This document shows positions 35,645 through 44,591 of a stretch of DNA of 64,000 nt, in pieces. Under the pieces are notes generated by a model. The model ran no database searches and had not been told where the DNA came from. It saw only the letters and a list, made by a program, of their open reading frames with translations. Made by a program: the position numbers and the translations under genes. This DNA is from an uncultured Bacteroidales bacterium (GTDB taxonomy: Bacteria; Bacteroidota; Bacteroidia; Bacteroidales; UBA932), in the NCBI GenBank assembly GCA_934700615.1, contig CAKUXR010000006.1, positions 1 to 64,000 of the forward strand, read 5' to 3'. Positions within the stretch are counted from its first letter, which is position 1, and the number at the start of each line of letters is the position of its first letter.

Positions 35645-38329
35645 ATGAAGAGAATCATATATATACTACTTCCTGTGATGACCGCGCTCAATGTGTGCGG
35701 TTGCAACAGGTTTCTGGATAGGGAACAGGAATCATTCATCGACCTGGACAAGACTTATACCTCGTATGAGAGGACCAGTCAGGCCCTGGTCAATGTTTAC
35801 CGCTTCCTTCCTGACGGACTGAACCGTATCGGCGCTGCGATGTATGACGCAGCTACGGATGATGGCGAGAACACCATAGAAACGTGCAACATCCAGAAAT
35901 TCAACAATGGCTCCTGGGGGCCTCAGGACAATCCGGACGATCTTTGGAACCAGCTGTATACCGGCATCAGACTGAGCAATGAATTCATTGCCAATGTCCA
36001 TAGGGTGGATCTCGAAAACTACAAGTTGGATCCGGATAACCAGACGGAATACAAGAACAGGCTCAAAGACCTGGAAATCTGGAAGAATGAGGCGATTTTC
36101 CTCCGTGCATTTTTCCATTTCGAGCTTGTAAAGAGATATGGCCCAGTTCCATATATTGATAAAGTTATGCCAGTAGCTGAAGACCACAGTGGTGTGAAAA
36201 GGCCAGAAATGGATGAGGTTGTGAACAGCATTGTCGCTGACTGTGATGCTGCAGCTGCTGGACTCGAGCTTACGCCGTGGAGGGACAATGCTTCTGCTTA
36301 TGGCAGGGCTACCAAAGGAGCCGCGCTTGCATTGAAGAGCCGCGTCTTGCTATATGCCGCCAGTCCGCTCTGGCTGGATTGGAAAAACAGCGATGAAAGC
36401 TATCTGCCAAGCGTAAAGGAGAAATGGGAAAAGGCTGCGGCTGCTGCGAAGGAAGTCATTGATCTTGACCAATATATGCTGTTCGGCAGCTACAGCGACC
36501 TTTTCCAGAACAATATCGACAACAGGGAATTCATATTCCAAAAGAGATATGCGAACAGCGTGTCTTTCGAGACTGTGAACTCGCCTGTAAGCTATGGTGG
36601 TACTGGCGGAACCACTCCGACATTGAACTTGATGGAGGCTTATGAACTGAAGGATGGCTCGAAGTTCGCGTGGGATGGATCAGAAAGTGCCAAACATCCG
36701 TTTGTCTGGCGAGACAAGAGACTTGCCGCTACGTTCATTTTCAATGGTGATATTTGGAAGGACTCCGGCGTGGAAACATTTGATGGCGGCAAAGATGCCT
36801 CTTCCAAGACAAATGGTTCAAAGACTGGCTTTTATCTCCGTAAATTTATGAATGAATCGGCCAATGTGCAGACTGGTGGAGGCGCTTCCGGACATGTATG
36901 GCCGTATTTCAGATTTGCTGAAATCTATCTGAATTACACCGAGGCGCTCAATGAATGTGATCCGGGAAATTCAGATATCGAAGCTTATCTGAACAAGGTC
37001 CGCAACAGGGCAGGACAGCCTTCTGTCCATGGCCTTGGTCAGGAGGAAATGAGGGAACTCATCAGAAATGAACGCAGGGTAGAGCTTGCTTTCGAAGAAC
37101 ATCGCGCATGGGATGTCAGAAGATGGAAAATTGCAAGCAAGACATTAGGTGCAGATGTACGCGGACTTGGAATTGTCAAGGATGCCACAAAATCATCTGC
37201 AGTCATAAAATCAGCATCAATTCCTTCTTCTGAAGTTCCTGAAGGATGGTATTACTACGATGGCGATGAGTTCGGCGGGTCTGTCATAGACAATTCATAC
37301 TGGGGACTTTACGGTGCTGACAGCCCTGTGGGGAACCAGTGGTACGGCCAGCCTAACGGCAATGTCCAGACTTATCGCAGCAAGCAGGTATCCATCTGCA
37401 AGGATGGTGAATTTAGCGTCTGCCGCGTATCTGCCACGAGGGAAGATGACCCGCCTGCACCGCAGTCAGCTTATGGAAACGGCAACAGGCCGGGCTGGTG
37501 GTCAGGTGCATTGTCCAGCCGCGATACTGACAAATATGGAAACGCACAGAAACTTTATCCGCTGTTCTCACGATTCGAAATCAGGATGAAGGCTCCGTAC
37601 ATCTATGGTATATGGATGGCTCCGTGGTGCCGCTATTATGCCGGTGCACAATATGCCGAACTCGATATCGAGGAGTTCTTCATCAAGACATGGCTGGATA
37701 ATCCTGCTTTGGGCAGAGCAGACAAATATGTCCTCAGCCAGGCTCTCCATCTTCATGACAATGACAAGGGGCAGGCTGTCAACGAGTCTACGCTTGGTGT
37801 CAATGTGAACGGTTACGGCCGCCATGTGGACATGCCATTTAATCCTTATGACGATTATCATACTTATGGCGTTCAGGTGGATCCTGATCCGGAGGCTCCG
37901 ACAGAGCATGCCATCATCTCCTACTTGCTTGACGGCAAGATTACAAATACCTTCAAGACAAGGGATTACGGCAGCCGCTACAACACTTTTATCACGAAGG
38001 CCATCAAGGAAGGCCACGAAAAGACTGCGTGGGATTTCGCGATTACCGGCCAGATCGGCGGTCGTGACTCCAATGGTATCGGCTATCCGGAAGACAAGAA
38101 TCCTGACCTCAGGGAGATAAGTCTCTATGTGGACTGGGTTCGCGTTTACACCAGGGAACAGTCTCATCCTGATGAAATTGAAAAACCAAATTGGCCTGAG
38201 AAGGAAGGATTCACATATGGCAGTAGAACAGTAGAGAAAAGAACTTTCGAACCGAAGATGTACTGGTATCCTATTCCTGAATCTGAAATTCTCCGTACAG
38301 GTTGGGAGCAAAATCCGAAATGGAACTAG
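35645..38329 (+). CDS. SusD-family lipoprotein with an inserted GH16-like glucanase domain
   Basis: An 894-residue lipoprotein (signal ending CGC, Cys20). Residues ~22-505 are an ordinary SusD: FLDREQE, RAFFHFELVKRYGPVPYI, ALKSRVLLYAASPLW, YLNYTEALNE and AWDVRRW (Asp490). The frame then passes into a GH16-type sandwich at ~539-836. This has DGDEFGGSVIDNSYW at its start, FSRFEIRMKAP, the ELDIEE catalytic motif (Glu672, Asp674, Glu676 or 677), YHTYGVQ, ISYLLDGK and VDWVRVY at its end. After it the chain returns to the typical SusD tail YWYPIPESEI (Tyr873) and QNPKWN. The glucanase-like domain is thus inserted in the loop before the last SusD strand, not simply added at the end. It would place an endo-beta-glucanase or beta-glucan-binding fold on the transporter lid. 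Activity is inferred from the intact motif. Confidence 0.88.
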   Translation: MKRIIYILLPVMTALNVCGCNRFLDREQESFIDLDKTYTSYERTSQALVNVYRFLPDGLNRIGAAMYDAATDDGENTIETCNIQKFNNGSWGPQDNPDDLWNQLYTGIRLSNEFIANVHRVDLENYKLDPDNQTEYKNRLKDLEIWKNEAIFLRAFFHFELVKRYGPVPYIDKVMPVAEDHSGVKRPEMDEVVNSIVADCDAAAAGLELTPWRDNASAYGRATKGAALALKSRVLLYAASPLWLDWKNSDESYLPSVKEKWEKAAAAAKEVIDLDQYMLFGSYSDLFQNNIDNREFIFQKRYANSVSFETVNSPVSYGGTGGTTPTLNLMEAYELKDGSKFAWDGSESAKHPFVWRDKRLAATFIFNGDIWKDSGVETFDGGKDASSKTNGSKTGFYLRKFMNESANVQTGGGASGHVWPYFRFAEIYLNYTEALNECDPGNSDIEAYLNKVRNRAGQPSVHGLGQEEMRELIRNERRVELAFEEHRAWDVRRWKIASKTLGADVRGLGIVKDATKSSAVIKSASIPSSEVPEGWYYYDGDEFGGSVIDNSYWGLYGADSPVGNQWYGQPNGNVQTYRSKQVSICKDGEFSVCRVSATREDDPPAPQSAYGNGNRPGWWSGALSSRDTDKYGNAQKLYPLFSRFEIRMKAPYIYGIWMAPWCRYYAGAQYAELDIEEFFIKTWLDNPALGRADKYVLSQALHLHDNDKGQAVNESTLGVNVNGYGRHVDMPFNPYDDYHTYGVQVDPDPEAPTEHAIISYLLDGKITNTFKTRDYGSRYNTFITKAIKEGHEKTAWDFAITGQIGGRDSNGIGYPEDKNPDLREISLYVDWVRVYTREQSHPDEIEKPNWPEKEGFTYGSRTVEKRTFEPKMYWYPIPESEILRTGWEQNPKWN

Positions 38330-38334
38330 AAATT

Positions 38335-40935
38335 ATGAAAAAGTTTGCTTTGATATCATTCTTTGTGGCCTTGTGTCTGGAGTGTGTGGCTATGGTCCCG
38401 CACTCCGTCAAGGCTGCCAAAGGTTGGCTTTTCTATGAAAGCGGTGCGGTATCAGCCCCTGTTGTATGCAGGGTTGAAGCTGAGGTTCCGTCTTCCGCCG
38501 CCGGTCATATTGTTCTCGAAAACGGGGACTCTTACATCAAGCTCAAATTCGGAAAAGTAAAGGCGGAACGTCATGTCCTGGCTCTCCAAGCCGTGCAGGA
38601 CAACCGCCATGAAGATAAACTCATCGTATCACTGTTCGACAATGGACAGATGGTGGGAGAGCCTTTCTCTTGCAGAAAGCCGTCCGGAAGTTGGAAAATC
38701 AATGTCTCTGGAAAGATCAATCCGTTGAGCCTCAATGTGTTTGTTCCTGATCCAAACCATGAGATTGTGGTCCCGAAACTGGATTTCAGCGAGAAGGCTG
38801 ACAAGTTCATCGATGACCTTATGGGCCGGATGTCTCTGGATGAAAAGATTGGCCAGCTGTCGCAGTATGTCGGCAGTTCCCTCATGACCGGACCGGAATC
38901 ACAACAGTTCTCGGATTCATTGGTACGCCGCGACATGATGGGTTCGGTCCTCAATGCCACCGGTTCGAAGGCATTGAGACAGATTCAGGAAAAATACATG
39001 ACGGAATCACGGCTGAAGATTCCTCTTCTGTTCGGCATGGACGTGATACACGGTTATCGGACATTGACCCCAGTACCGCTCGCAGAAGCTTGCAGCTGGG
39101 ATCTGGAGGCGATTGAGGCATCGGCAAGGGTGGCGGCTGTGGAGGCCTCTGCGGCAGGCGTGCATTGGACTTTCGCGCCGATGGTCGATATCGGCCGTGA
39201 TGCGCGCTGGGGAAGAGTCGTTGAAGGTGCCGGCGAGGACCCGTTCTTGTGCAGCCAGATTGCTGCCGCCCGTGTGAATGGATTCCAGTGGAATCTCTGG
39301 GACAATGATGCTGTAATCGCATGCGCGAAACATTGGATCGGCTACGGCCTTCCGCAGGCCGGACGCGATTACGCTCCTGTGGACATGTCTGAAAGGACAT
39401 TATATGACGTATATCTGCCGCCGTTCAAAGCTGCTTCGAATGCCGGAGTTCTTACTTATATGTCTGCGTTCCATGACCTTAACGGCATACCTGCATCCGG
39501 CGATCAGGAAATGCTGAGGAAGTTCCTTCAGAACGAGTGGGGCTTCGACGGATTCGTTGTGAGTGACTGGCAGTCCGTGATACAGCTTATCGCGCAGGGA
39601 GTCGCCGAAGATGGCAAGGACGCAGCTCAGATTGCTTTCAATGCCGGTGTCGACATGGATATGATTGACGGACTCTATAATGCTCATTTGCATGAACTTG
39701 TAGATGAAGGTCTTGTACGGGAAAGCGATATTGATGATGCTTGCCGGAGAATTCTCCGTGTGAAATATTCCCTCGGCCTTTTCGAAGATCCATATAAATT
39801 CTTCGATGAGGAAAGGGAGGAAAAAACATTGCTCAATGATAAATTCGTCGCGAGCGCCAGAAAATTAGCCTGCAAGTCGATGGTTCTGCTTCGCAATGAG
39901 AACCGGCTTCTTCCGCTTTCCAAGAATACCGGCAGCATCGCCCTCATCGGTCCGCTTGCGGACAACAGGCACGAGATCAATGGCTCATGGCGTTGCCGTG
40001 CGGAGGATTCCGACGCGGTGACAGTTCTTGCCGGACTTCGTAACAAGTTGGGGGACAATGTGGTTATAAATTATGCAAAGGGTTGTGACTTCGACGGGGA
40101 GGACCGTTCAGGATTCGATGCGGCTGTAGCTGCCGCGCTGAAGAGTGATGTGGTTATCGCTGTTGTCGGAGAAAAAGCGCTGTTCAGCGGTGAGTCCAGA
40201 AGCCGTTGTCATCTCGGTCTGCCGGGAGTGCAGGAGGAACTTGTGGAGCGTCTTGTGGCGACAGGAAAACCGGTCGTGGCAGTGCTGATGAATGGACGGC
40301 CTCTCTGCATTGAAAATCTGAACAATATCGTTCCTGCGATTTTGGAGGCTTGGTTCCCGGGAACTACTACCGGTGATGCCGTGGCGGACGTGCTTTTCGG
40401 CGATTACAATCCTTCGGGCCGTCTGGCGATTACATTCCCGCGTGCTGAAGGACAGATTCCGGCTTACTATAATTATAAGCGCTCTGGCCGTCCGGGAGAT
40501 ATGGAACGTTCTTCGACCGTAAGGCATATTGATGTGCCTAATGCTCCGCTTTATCCGTTCGGATATGGCTTGGGCTACACTTCGTTCTCCTATGGTAAAC
40601 CATTCACTGACAAGGAGTCATATACGAGGAGGGACACTGTCAATGTCTATGTTGATGTCACCAACACAGGTGCCCGTGACGGCGAGGAGACCGTTCAGGT
40701 ATATGTCAGTGATCTGGTAGCATCTGTCGTAAGACCGGTGATGGAACTGAAGGGCTTTGCCAAGGTTTATCTTCGTGCGGGAGAAACCCGCAGGGTGAAA
40801 GTCAGCATTGATCCTCTGTCATTGGGCTTTTATAATGCGGACATGGATTATGTGGTCGAGGATGGCCTGTTCGATATTCATGTCGGTCATGACAGTGCGG
40901 ATTATGACACTACGCGGATAAAAATTGAAAATTAA
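38335..40935 (+). CDS. GH3 beta-glucosidase (BglX-like), exported
   Basis: An 866-residue exported hydrolase with a signal peptide (ALCLECVAM). An extra N-terminal sandwich of ~150 residues comes before the GH3 core. The barrel domain starts near DDLMGRMSLDEKIGQL. Further marks are the substrate-binding AKHWIGYG and the nucleophile Asp411 in VVSDW. The second domain gives the acid/base Glu620 in LFSGESRS ahead of LPGVQEEL, and the C-terminal fibronectin III-like domain holds TGARDGEETVQVYV. It releases glucose, or a related sugar, from the non-reducing end of beta-gluco-oligosaccharides. I start at ATG 38335 (5 bp after the SusD-GH16 stop), since the upstream extension is not signal-like. Beside a GH16 domain it suggests beta-glucan breakdown. 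Confidence 0.94.
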   Translation: MKKFALISFFVALCLECVAMVPHSVKAAKGWLFYESGAVSAPVVCRVEAEVPSSAAGHIVLENGDSYIKLKFGKVKAERHVLALQAVQDNRHEDKLIVSLFDNGQMVGEPFSCRKPSGSWKINVSGKINPLSLNVFVPDPNHEIVVPKLDFSEKADKFIDDLMGRMSLDEKIGQLSQYVGSSLMTGPESQQFSDSLVRRDMMGSVLNATGSKALRQIQEKYMTESRLKIPLLFGMDVIHGYRTLTPVPLAEACSWDLEAIEASARVAAVEASAAGVHWTFAPMVDIGRDARWGRVVEGAGEDPFLCSQIAAARVNGFQWNLWDNDAVIACAKHWIGYGLPQAGRDYAPVDMSERTLYDVYLPPFKAASNAGVLTYMSAFHDLNGIPASGDQEMLRKFLQNEWGFDGFVVSDWQSVIQLIAQGVAEDGKDAAQIAFNAGVDMDMIDGLYNAHLHELVDEGLVRESDIDDACRRILRVKYSLGLFEDPYKFFDEEREEKTLLNDKFVASARKLACKSMVLLRNENRLLPLSKNTGSIALIGPLADNRHEINGSWRCRAEDSDAVTVLAGLRNKLGDNVVINYAKGCDFDGEDRSGFDAAVAAALKSDVVIAVVGEKALFSGESRSRCHLGLPGVQEELVERLVATGKPVVAVLMNGRPLCIENLNNIVPAILEAWFPGTTTGDAVADVLFGDYNPSGRLAITFPRAEGQIPAYYNYKRSGRPGDMERSSTVRHIDVPNAPLYPFGYGLGYTSFSYGKPFTDKESYTRRDTVNVYVDVTNTGARDGEETVQVYVSDLVASVVRPVMELKGFAKVYLRAGETRRVKVSIDPLSLGFYNADMDYVVEDGLFDIHVGHDSADYDTTRIKIEN

Positions 40936-40941
40936 CAGTAT

Positions 40942-42954
40942 ATGAAGAATATCAATATAGCGGCTGTTATGGTCGTGGCTGCCGTGTCTTTGGCGGCAGG
41001 ATGTACGAAGGGGACGGATTGGGATCCGCAATTCAATGTCCCTGAAGGAATCTACATTAGCGGAGATGCGACGAAGTTCTCGGTGGAGACCAAATATGGG
41101 GCATTTTCACAGCTTGACGATGCCCGGTTATATGGAATTTCCACATGGCTGGATGCGGAGGGCACTTTCGAGTTGTCCATGGTGGGTGATGACAACCAGC
41201 CGGTTTCCTATGGCGGAGACCTGGCGGGTGAGTCGGACGGTGTGTGCGTCTATTCGTTGAGGCGCGGTGCTGCCGGAATGTCTGCACCCAAGGATGGCTT
41301 TTATCGTGTCATATATAGCCAGTCTGTCGGCAAGGTTACATTGATTCCTTATGATTTCAGGATGTGCAGCGAGACATCCCTTACGGAATCCGGAGAGAAG
41401 GAAATCGTTTTCGATGCTCCTGTGTATGACAATGTGAATCATATAGTTACGTGGAAGAGTTCGGCTGAGCCGAAGACTATCCTTTCAGGAGACTACATGT
41501 TCCGTTATACGGAAAGCGGCAAGCAGGAAGTTCCGCTGACCGCGTCGTATGACTGTACCCTCTCTACCTGCCTGACGGGCAAGGAAGCCAGCGTGAAGAC
41601 CAATGTTCTTTCGGATGTCAATTCCGAACTGACTTCTGGTTCACCGGTCAGTCTCCGCCTGAAGAAGAAAGGTTCTTACGTGTTGACTGTCAGCTATGAT
41701 GTGAAGAATGCCGCGTTTTACGGTTCCATCAATGGTACTGAGTTTATCATTCCTGAACCATCCGGAATGTCGGAAGAATTGTACATGAGCATTGACGGAG
41801 GCGAATGGACTCCTATGGCTGCCTGTGGTGTTGCCGGCAATGGTGTGTTCTGGACACTTGCTTATTTCGCTGATGGACAGGGTGCGAAGTGGTCGGTTTC
41901 CGGTTCTGATGCTGACAGTTTCTGCAGCGGTACTACTAACGACGGATTCACGGTTTCCGGAAATCAGGCATTGCCGGAAAAGAGCGGCACACGCATGGTG
42001 TTCGTCGATCTTTACAACAAGATTGTTTCATTCGAAGATCCTGCGCTTTTCGCTATGGGCGACTGCTTCGGAGGTGAAGATGTGGAATTGGCAAAGAGCG
42101 GAGAGAAATATTCTGCGACGACTACGGCTGACGGCAATATCAGGATGTATGCTACCTGTTCATACAATGAACGTGACTGGGACAGCATGGAATTCGGCAT
42201 ATCAGGCACCAAGTTGTGTTACCGAGGTGTCGGTCCTGAACTTGCTCCGACTCCTGTCGCCGCCGGTGTGCCGGTGGAGATAGATCTGGAGCATGGCAAG
42301 GCGCTTTTCCGTGTTTCAGTTTCTCCTGACGATATACCGTTCAAGGGTCAGGTTTATATGATTACGGATGAATATGGCAATATGAACTGGGGCGCATCTG
42401 AGGATGTCATCGCTCTCAACAAGGTTTGGAATGATGATTCCAGATGGATCTATGTCCGGTATTTCCATAAGGGAGCGCGAATCCGTTTCTCTACTGAAGC
42501 GGAACCAATCTTCGGACGCGGTGAGTTCATTGGGCTCGGTACTGATGCCGGATATGAAACGGAAGATGGCTATATCATTGTCCCTGAGGATGGTGTATAT
42601 GGAATTTGCGTGAACCTCGGTGGCCGTAAGGTGGCAGTCCAGCCGGCTACGATATATACTTATGGAACGGCCTCTGCTGATACATGGGGAACAAAGCTCG
42701 ATGATCCTTTCGTACTTGCTGCAGATGGAGTTACATTGACTTACACAGTACCTAATACTGGTCGTTTGCGTCTCAATCCTGTTATCGATGGCTTTGATTT
42801 CTCGTCATGGCAGAGGGAATATTTTGTGGATCTCGAAACTATGGATATCAAGCAGCGTCTTGGCGGCATGGATGAACCGAATGCCAACTATACATGGCAG
42901 GCCGGTACAGTAATCGATCTGGATTTCAGAACACTTAAAGCGAAAATACATTAA
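40942..42954 (+). CDS. SusF-position surface lipoprotein, probable glycan-binding
   Basis: A 670-residue lipoprotein (signal ending LAAGC, Cys21). It has no enzyme motif that I can see. The chain is almost all beta structure with repeating aromatic-rich segments (YMITDEYGNMNWG, IYVRYFHKGARIRFS, IYTYGTASADTWG). The spacing recalls SusF/SusE-type proteins, which hold polysaccharide at the cell surface by tandem sandwich modules. Its place, 6 bp after the GH3 gene and 12 bp before a SusE-like gene, supports a surface glycan-binding protein. I cannot define exact domain limits or the ligand. Confidence 0.7.
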   Translation: MKNINIAAVMVVAAVSLAAGCTKGTDWDPQFNVPEGIYISGDATKFSVETKYGAFSQLDDARLYGISTWLDAEGTFELSMVGDDNQPVSYGGDLAGESDGVCVYSLRRGAAGMSAPKDGFYRVIYSQSVGKVTLIPYDFRMCSETSLTESGEKEIVFDAPVYDNVNHIVTWKSSAEPKTILSGDYMFRYTESGKQEVPLTASYDCTLSTCLTGKEASVKTNVLSDVNSELTSGSPVSLRLKKKGSYVLTVSYDVKNAAFYGSINGTEFIIPEPSGMSEELYMSIDGGEWTPMAACGVAGNGVFWTLAYFADGQGAKWSVSGSDADSFCSGTTNDGFTVSGNQALPEKSGTRMVFVDLYNKIVSFEDPALFAMGDCFGGEDVELAKSGEKYSATTTADGNIRMYATCSYNERDWDSMEFGISGTKLCYRGVGPELAPTPVAAGVPVEIDLEHGKALFRVSVSPDDIPFKGQVYMITDEYGNMNWGASEDVIALNKVWNDDSRWIYVRYFHKGARIRFSTEAEPIFGRGEFIGLGTDAGYETEDGYIIVPEDGVYGICVNLGGRKVAVQPATIYTYGTASADTWGTKLDDPFVLAADGVTLTYTVPNTGRLRLNPVIDGFDFSSWQREYFVDLETMDIKQRLGGMDEPNANYTWQAGTVIDLDFRTLKAKIH

Positions 42955-42966
42955 TAATTAATAATC

Positions 42967-44454
42967 ATGAATAGAAAAACAATGATTTTGCTGTCGGCAG
43001 CATTGATGACTGTCGCAGTATCCTGCGAAGAGAAGGAAGGAAAGCAGGAAGAGGAAAAACTCAATGTCCCGGAACTTCATGCAGATGTGGAAGAGGTGGA
43101 AATCGTTGCACTCAGCGATGAGAAAGCCCTGGAACTTACATGGACAGCCGCCGCTGAAAGCGGTGTTGATTACATGCTGCAATATGGGCTTGAAGGAAGT
43201 AAGGAAACTAAGGCCGTAAGTTGTGGGACTGAGATGTCAAAGGCGTTTACGGTCAAAGACCTTGATGATATTCGCGCGGAACTTGGCGTGTCCGAGGAGA
43301 CGGATTTCAAACTCTCTTTTCTGGTGGAAGCCAAATCTTCTGCTGTAGTGCTCCCTGTTCAGTCCGGACTGCTGACTGTCAATGTCAAATATAATATTCC
43401 TGTTCCGGAACCGCTGGAACTTTACGGCATCGGGGATGCTTTCAGTTGGGCTTGGGATAGAGGTGCTGCAGAGAAGATGACAACAGAGGATCATATCCAT
43501 TTCACATGGGAAGGATTGATAGAAGCAGGAGAGGGAAAGATGTTCAAGTTCCTCACCAACGAGTCTATTTCCAATGAAAGCTGGTTGCCAAGTTACGGCA
43601 GGAATGCTGAAAGCGAGAATTATTGGGCATTGGCATTGCGTACAGCTGAATCTGATGGCGACACTCAGTTCAAAGTGGACAAGACTGGCAATTATGTCCT
43701 TACTGTGGATATTGAGAATATGGTAATGACTGCCGAATTCAAGGGCGATGGAAAGCAGCATTTCTATGGAATCGGAGAGCCTTTTGCTTGGGCATGGACA
43801 CTTTCAGATGCTGAGGAATTCGGCTCAAGCGACCAGAAGACCTGGACTTGGACAGGCGATGTGAAGGCCGGCGGATTCAAGATTATGCTTTCGAGAACAG
43901 ACTGGTCGAAAGGCTATAACTGGAATAAGGCTGCAGACAACGATACGGCTCCAGAAGGTGATGAGACGGAATGGACAGCATTCCTCAGGGATGAAAATGT
44001 AAGTAAGGACAATGATGATTATTTCAAGTTCCCTAAGGAGGGTAATTATACTGTAACATTTGTTCCTGAATCTCTTAAGGTTACCATAAAATACAATGGA
44101 AAGCGCAGTGACTGGAAACCTGATACCAACTACGATATGGACGGCATGTATATGTACGGACCTACGTGGGGCTGGGGACTTGCAGACGTACAGACGATGA
44201 CCACTACTGATAACGACACATATATCTATAAAGGGAATATCAAGAAGGGAGACGGTTTCAAGATTATGTGCAAGAAGGACAAATGGTGGCCGGCTTTCGT
44301 ACCGGATGCAGCAGATGCTTCCAAGATGGCGTATCATAAATCAAAAGATGAAGGTGATGCCTATTGGGGAATAGCCGAGGACGGATACTATACCGTGACA
44401 GCGGTCCTGAGTACATTGGAAATCTCCATTGTCAGGAACGGAGATATGCAATAG
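42967..44454 (+). CDS. SusE-like lipoprotein with three tandem glycan-binding modules
   Basis: A 495-residue lipoprotein. The lipobox VAVSC gives Cys20, followed by acidic residues (EEKEGKQEEE), as in Bacteroidetes lipoproteins exported to the cell surface. Residues ~35-145 are a SusE N-terminal-like domain (ALELTWTAAAESGVDYMLQYG). Three related ~100-residue modules follow, each starting with a Y-G/x-aromatic run: LYGIGDAFSWAW (~152), FYGIGEPFAWAW (~266) and MYMYGPTWGWGL (~394). Each continues with a T-W/Y-x-G strand and a GFKIM- or KFL-type strand. The Trp residues are likely sugar contacts. It is the last gene of the locus; aspS has its own promoter. Confidence 0.85.
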   Translation: MNRKTMILLSAALMTVAVSCEEKEGKQEEEKLNVPELHADVEEVEIVALSDEKALELTWTAAAESGVDYMLQYGLEGSKETKAVSCGTEMSKAFTVKDLDDIRAELGVSEETDFKLSFLVEAKSSAVVLPVQSGLLTVNVKYNIPVPEPLELYGIGDAFSWAWDRGAAEKMTTEDHIHFTWEGLIEAGEGKMFKFLTNESISNESWLPSYGRNAESENYWALALRTAESDGDTQFKVDKTGNYVLTVDIENMVMTAEFKGDGKQHFYGIGEPFAWAWTLSDAEEFGSSDQKTWTWTGDVKAGGFKIMLSRTDWSKGYNWNKAADNDTAPEGDETEWTAFLRDENVSKDNDDYFKFPKEGNYTVTFVPESLKVTIKYNGKRSDWKPDTNYDMDGMYMYGPTWGWGLADVQTMTTTDNDTYIYKGNIKKGDGFKIMCKKDKWWPAFVPDAADASKMAYHKSKDEGDAYWGIAEDGYYTVTAVLSTLEISIVRNGDMQ

Positions 44455-44546
44455 TATCTGACAGCGGAAGTTCGGGAGAACTATACCGGAAGGATCAATG
44501 AAAGAATTTTCGACATGTTTTTAAACGGCTTCTTACGATAATTTAT

Positions 44547-44554
44547 TAAATTTG
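44547..44554 (+). promoter_or_regulatory. -7 box of aspS
   Basis: TAAATTTG, 37 bp ahead of the ATG at 44592. The rest of the gap 44455-44591 shows no clear terminator. Confidence 0.5.
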
Positions 44555-44591
44555 CGTGTTTAGACAGGAAAATACAAAAATCAAGCATATT

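Noticed and set aside
37568..38311. Antisense open frame of 247 codons opposite the SusD-GH16 gene
   Set aside because: It is a shadow of the GH16 domain with no signal, motif or promoter; the plus-strand frame has clear family motifs.
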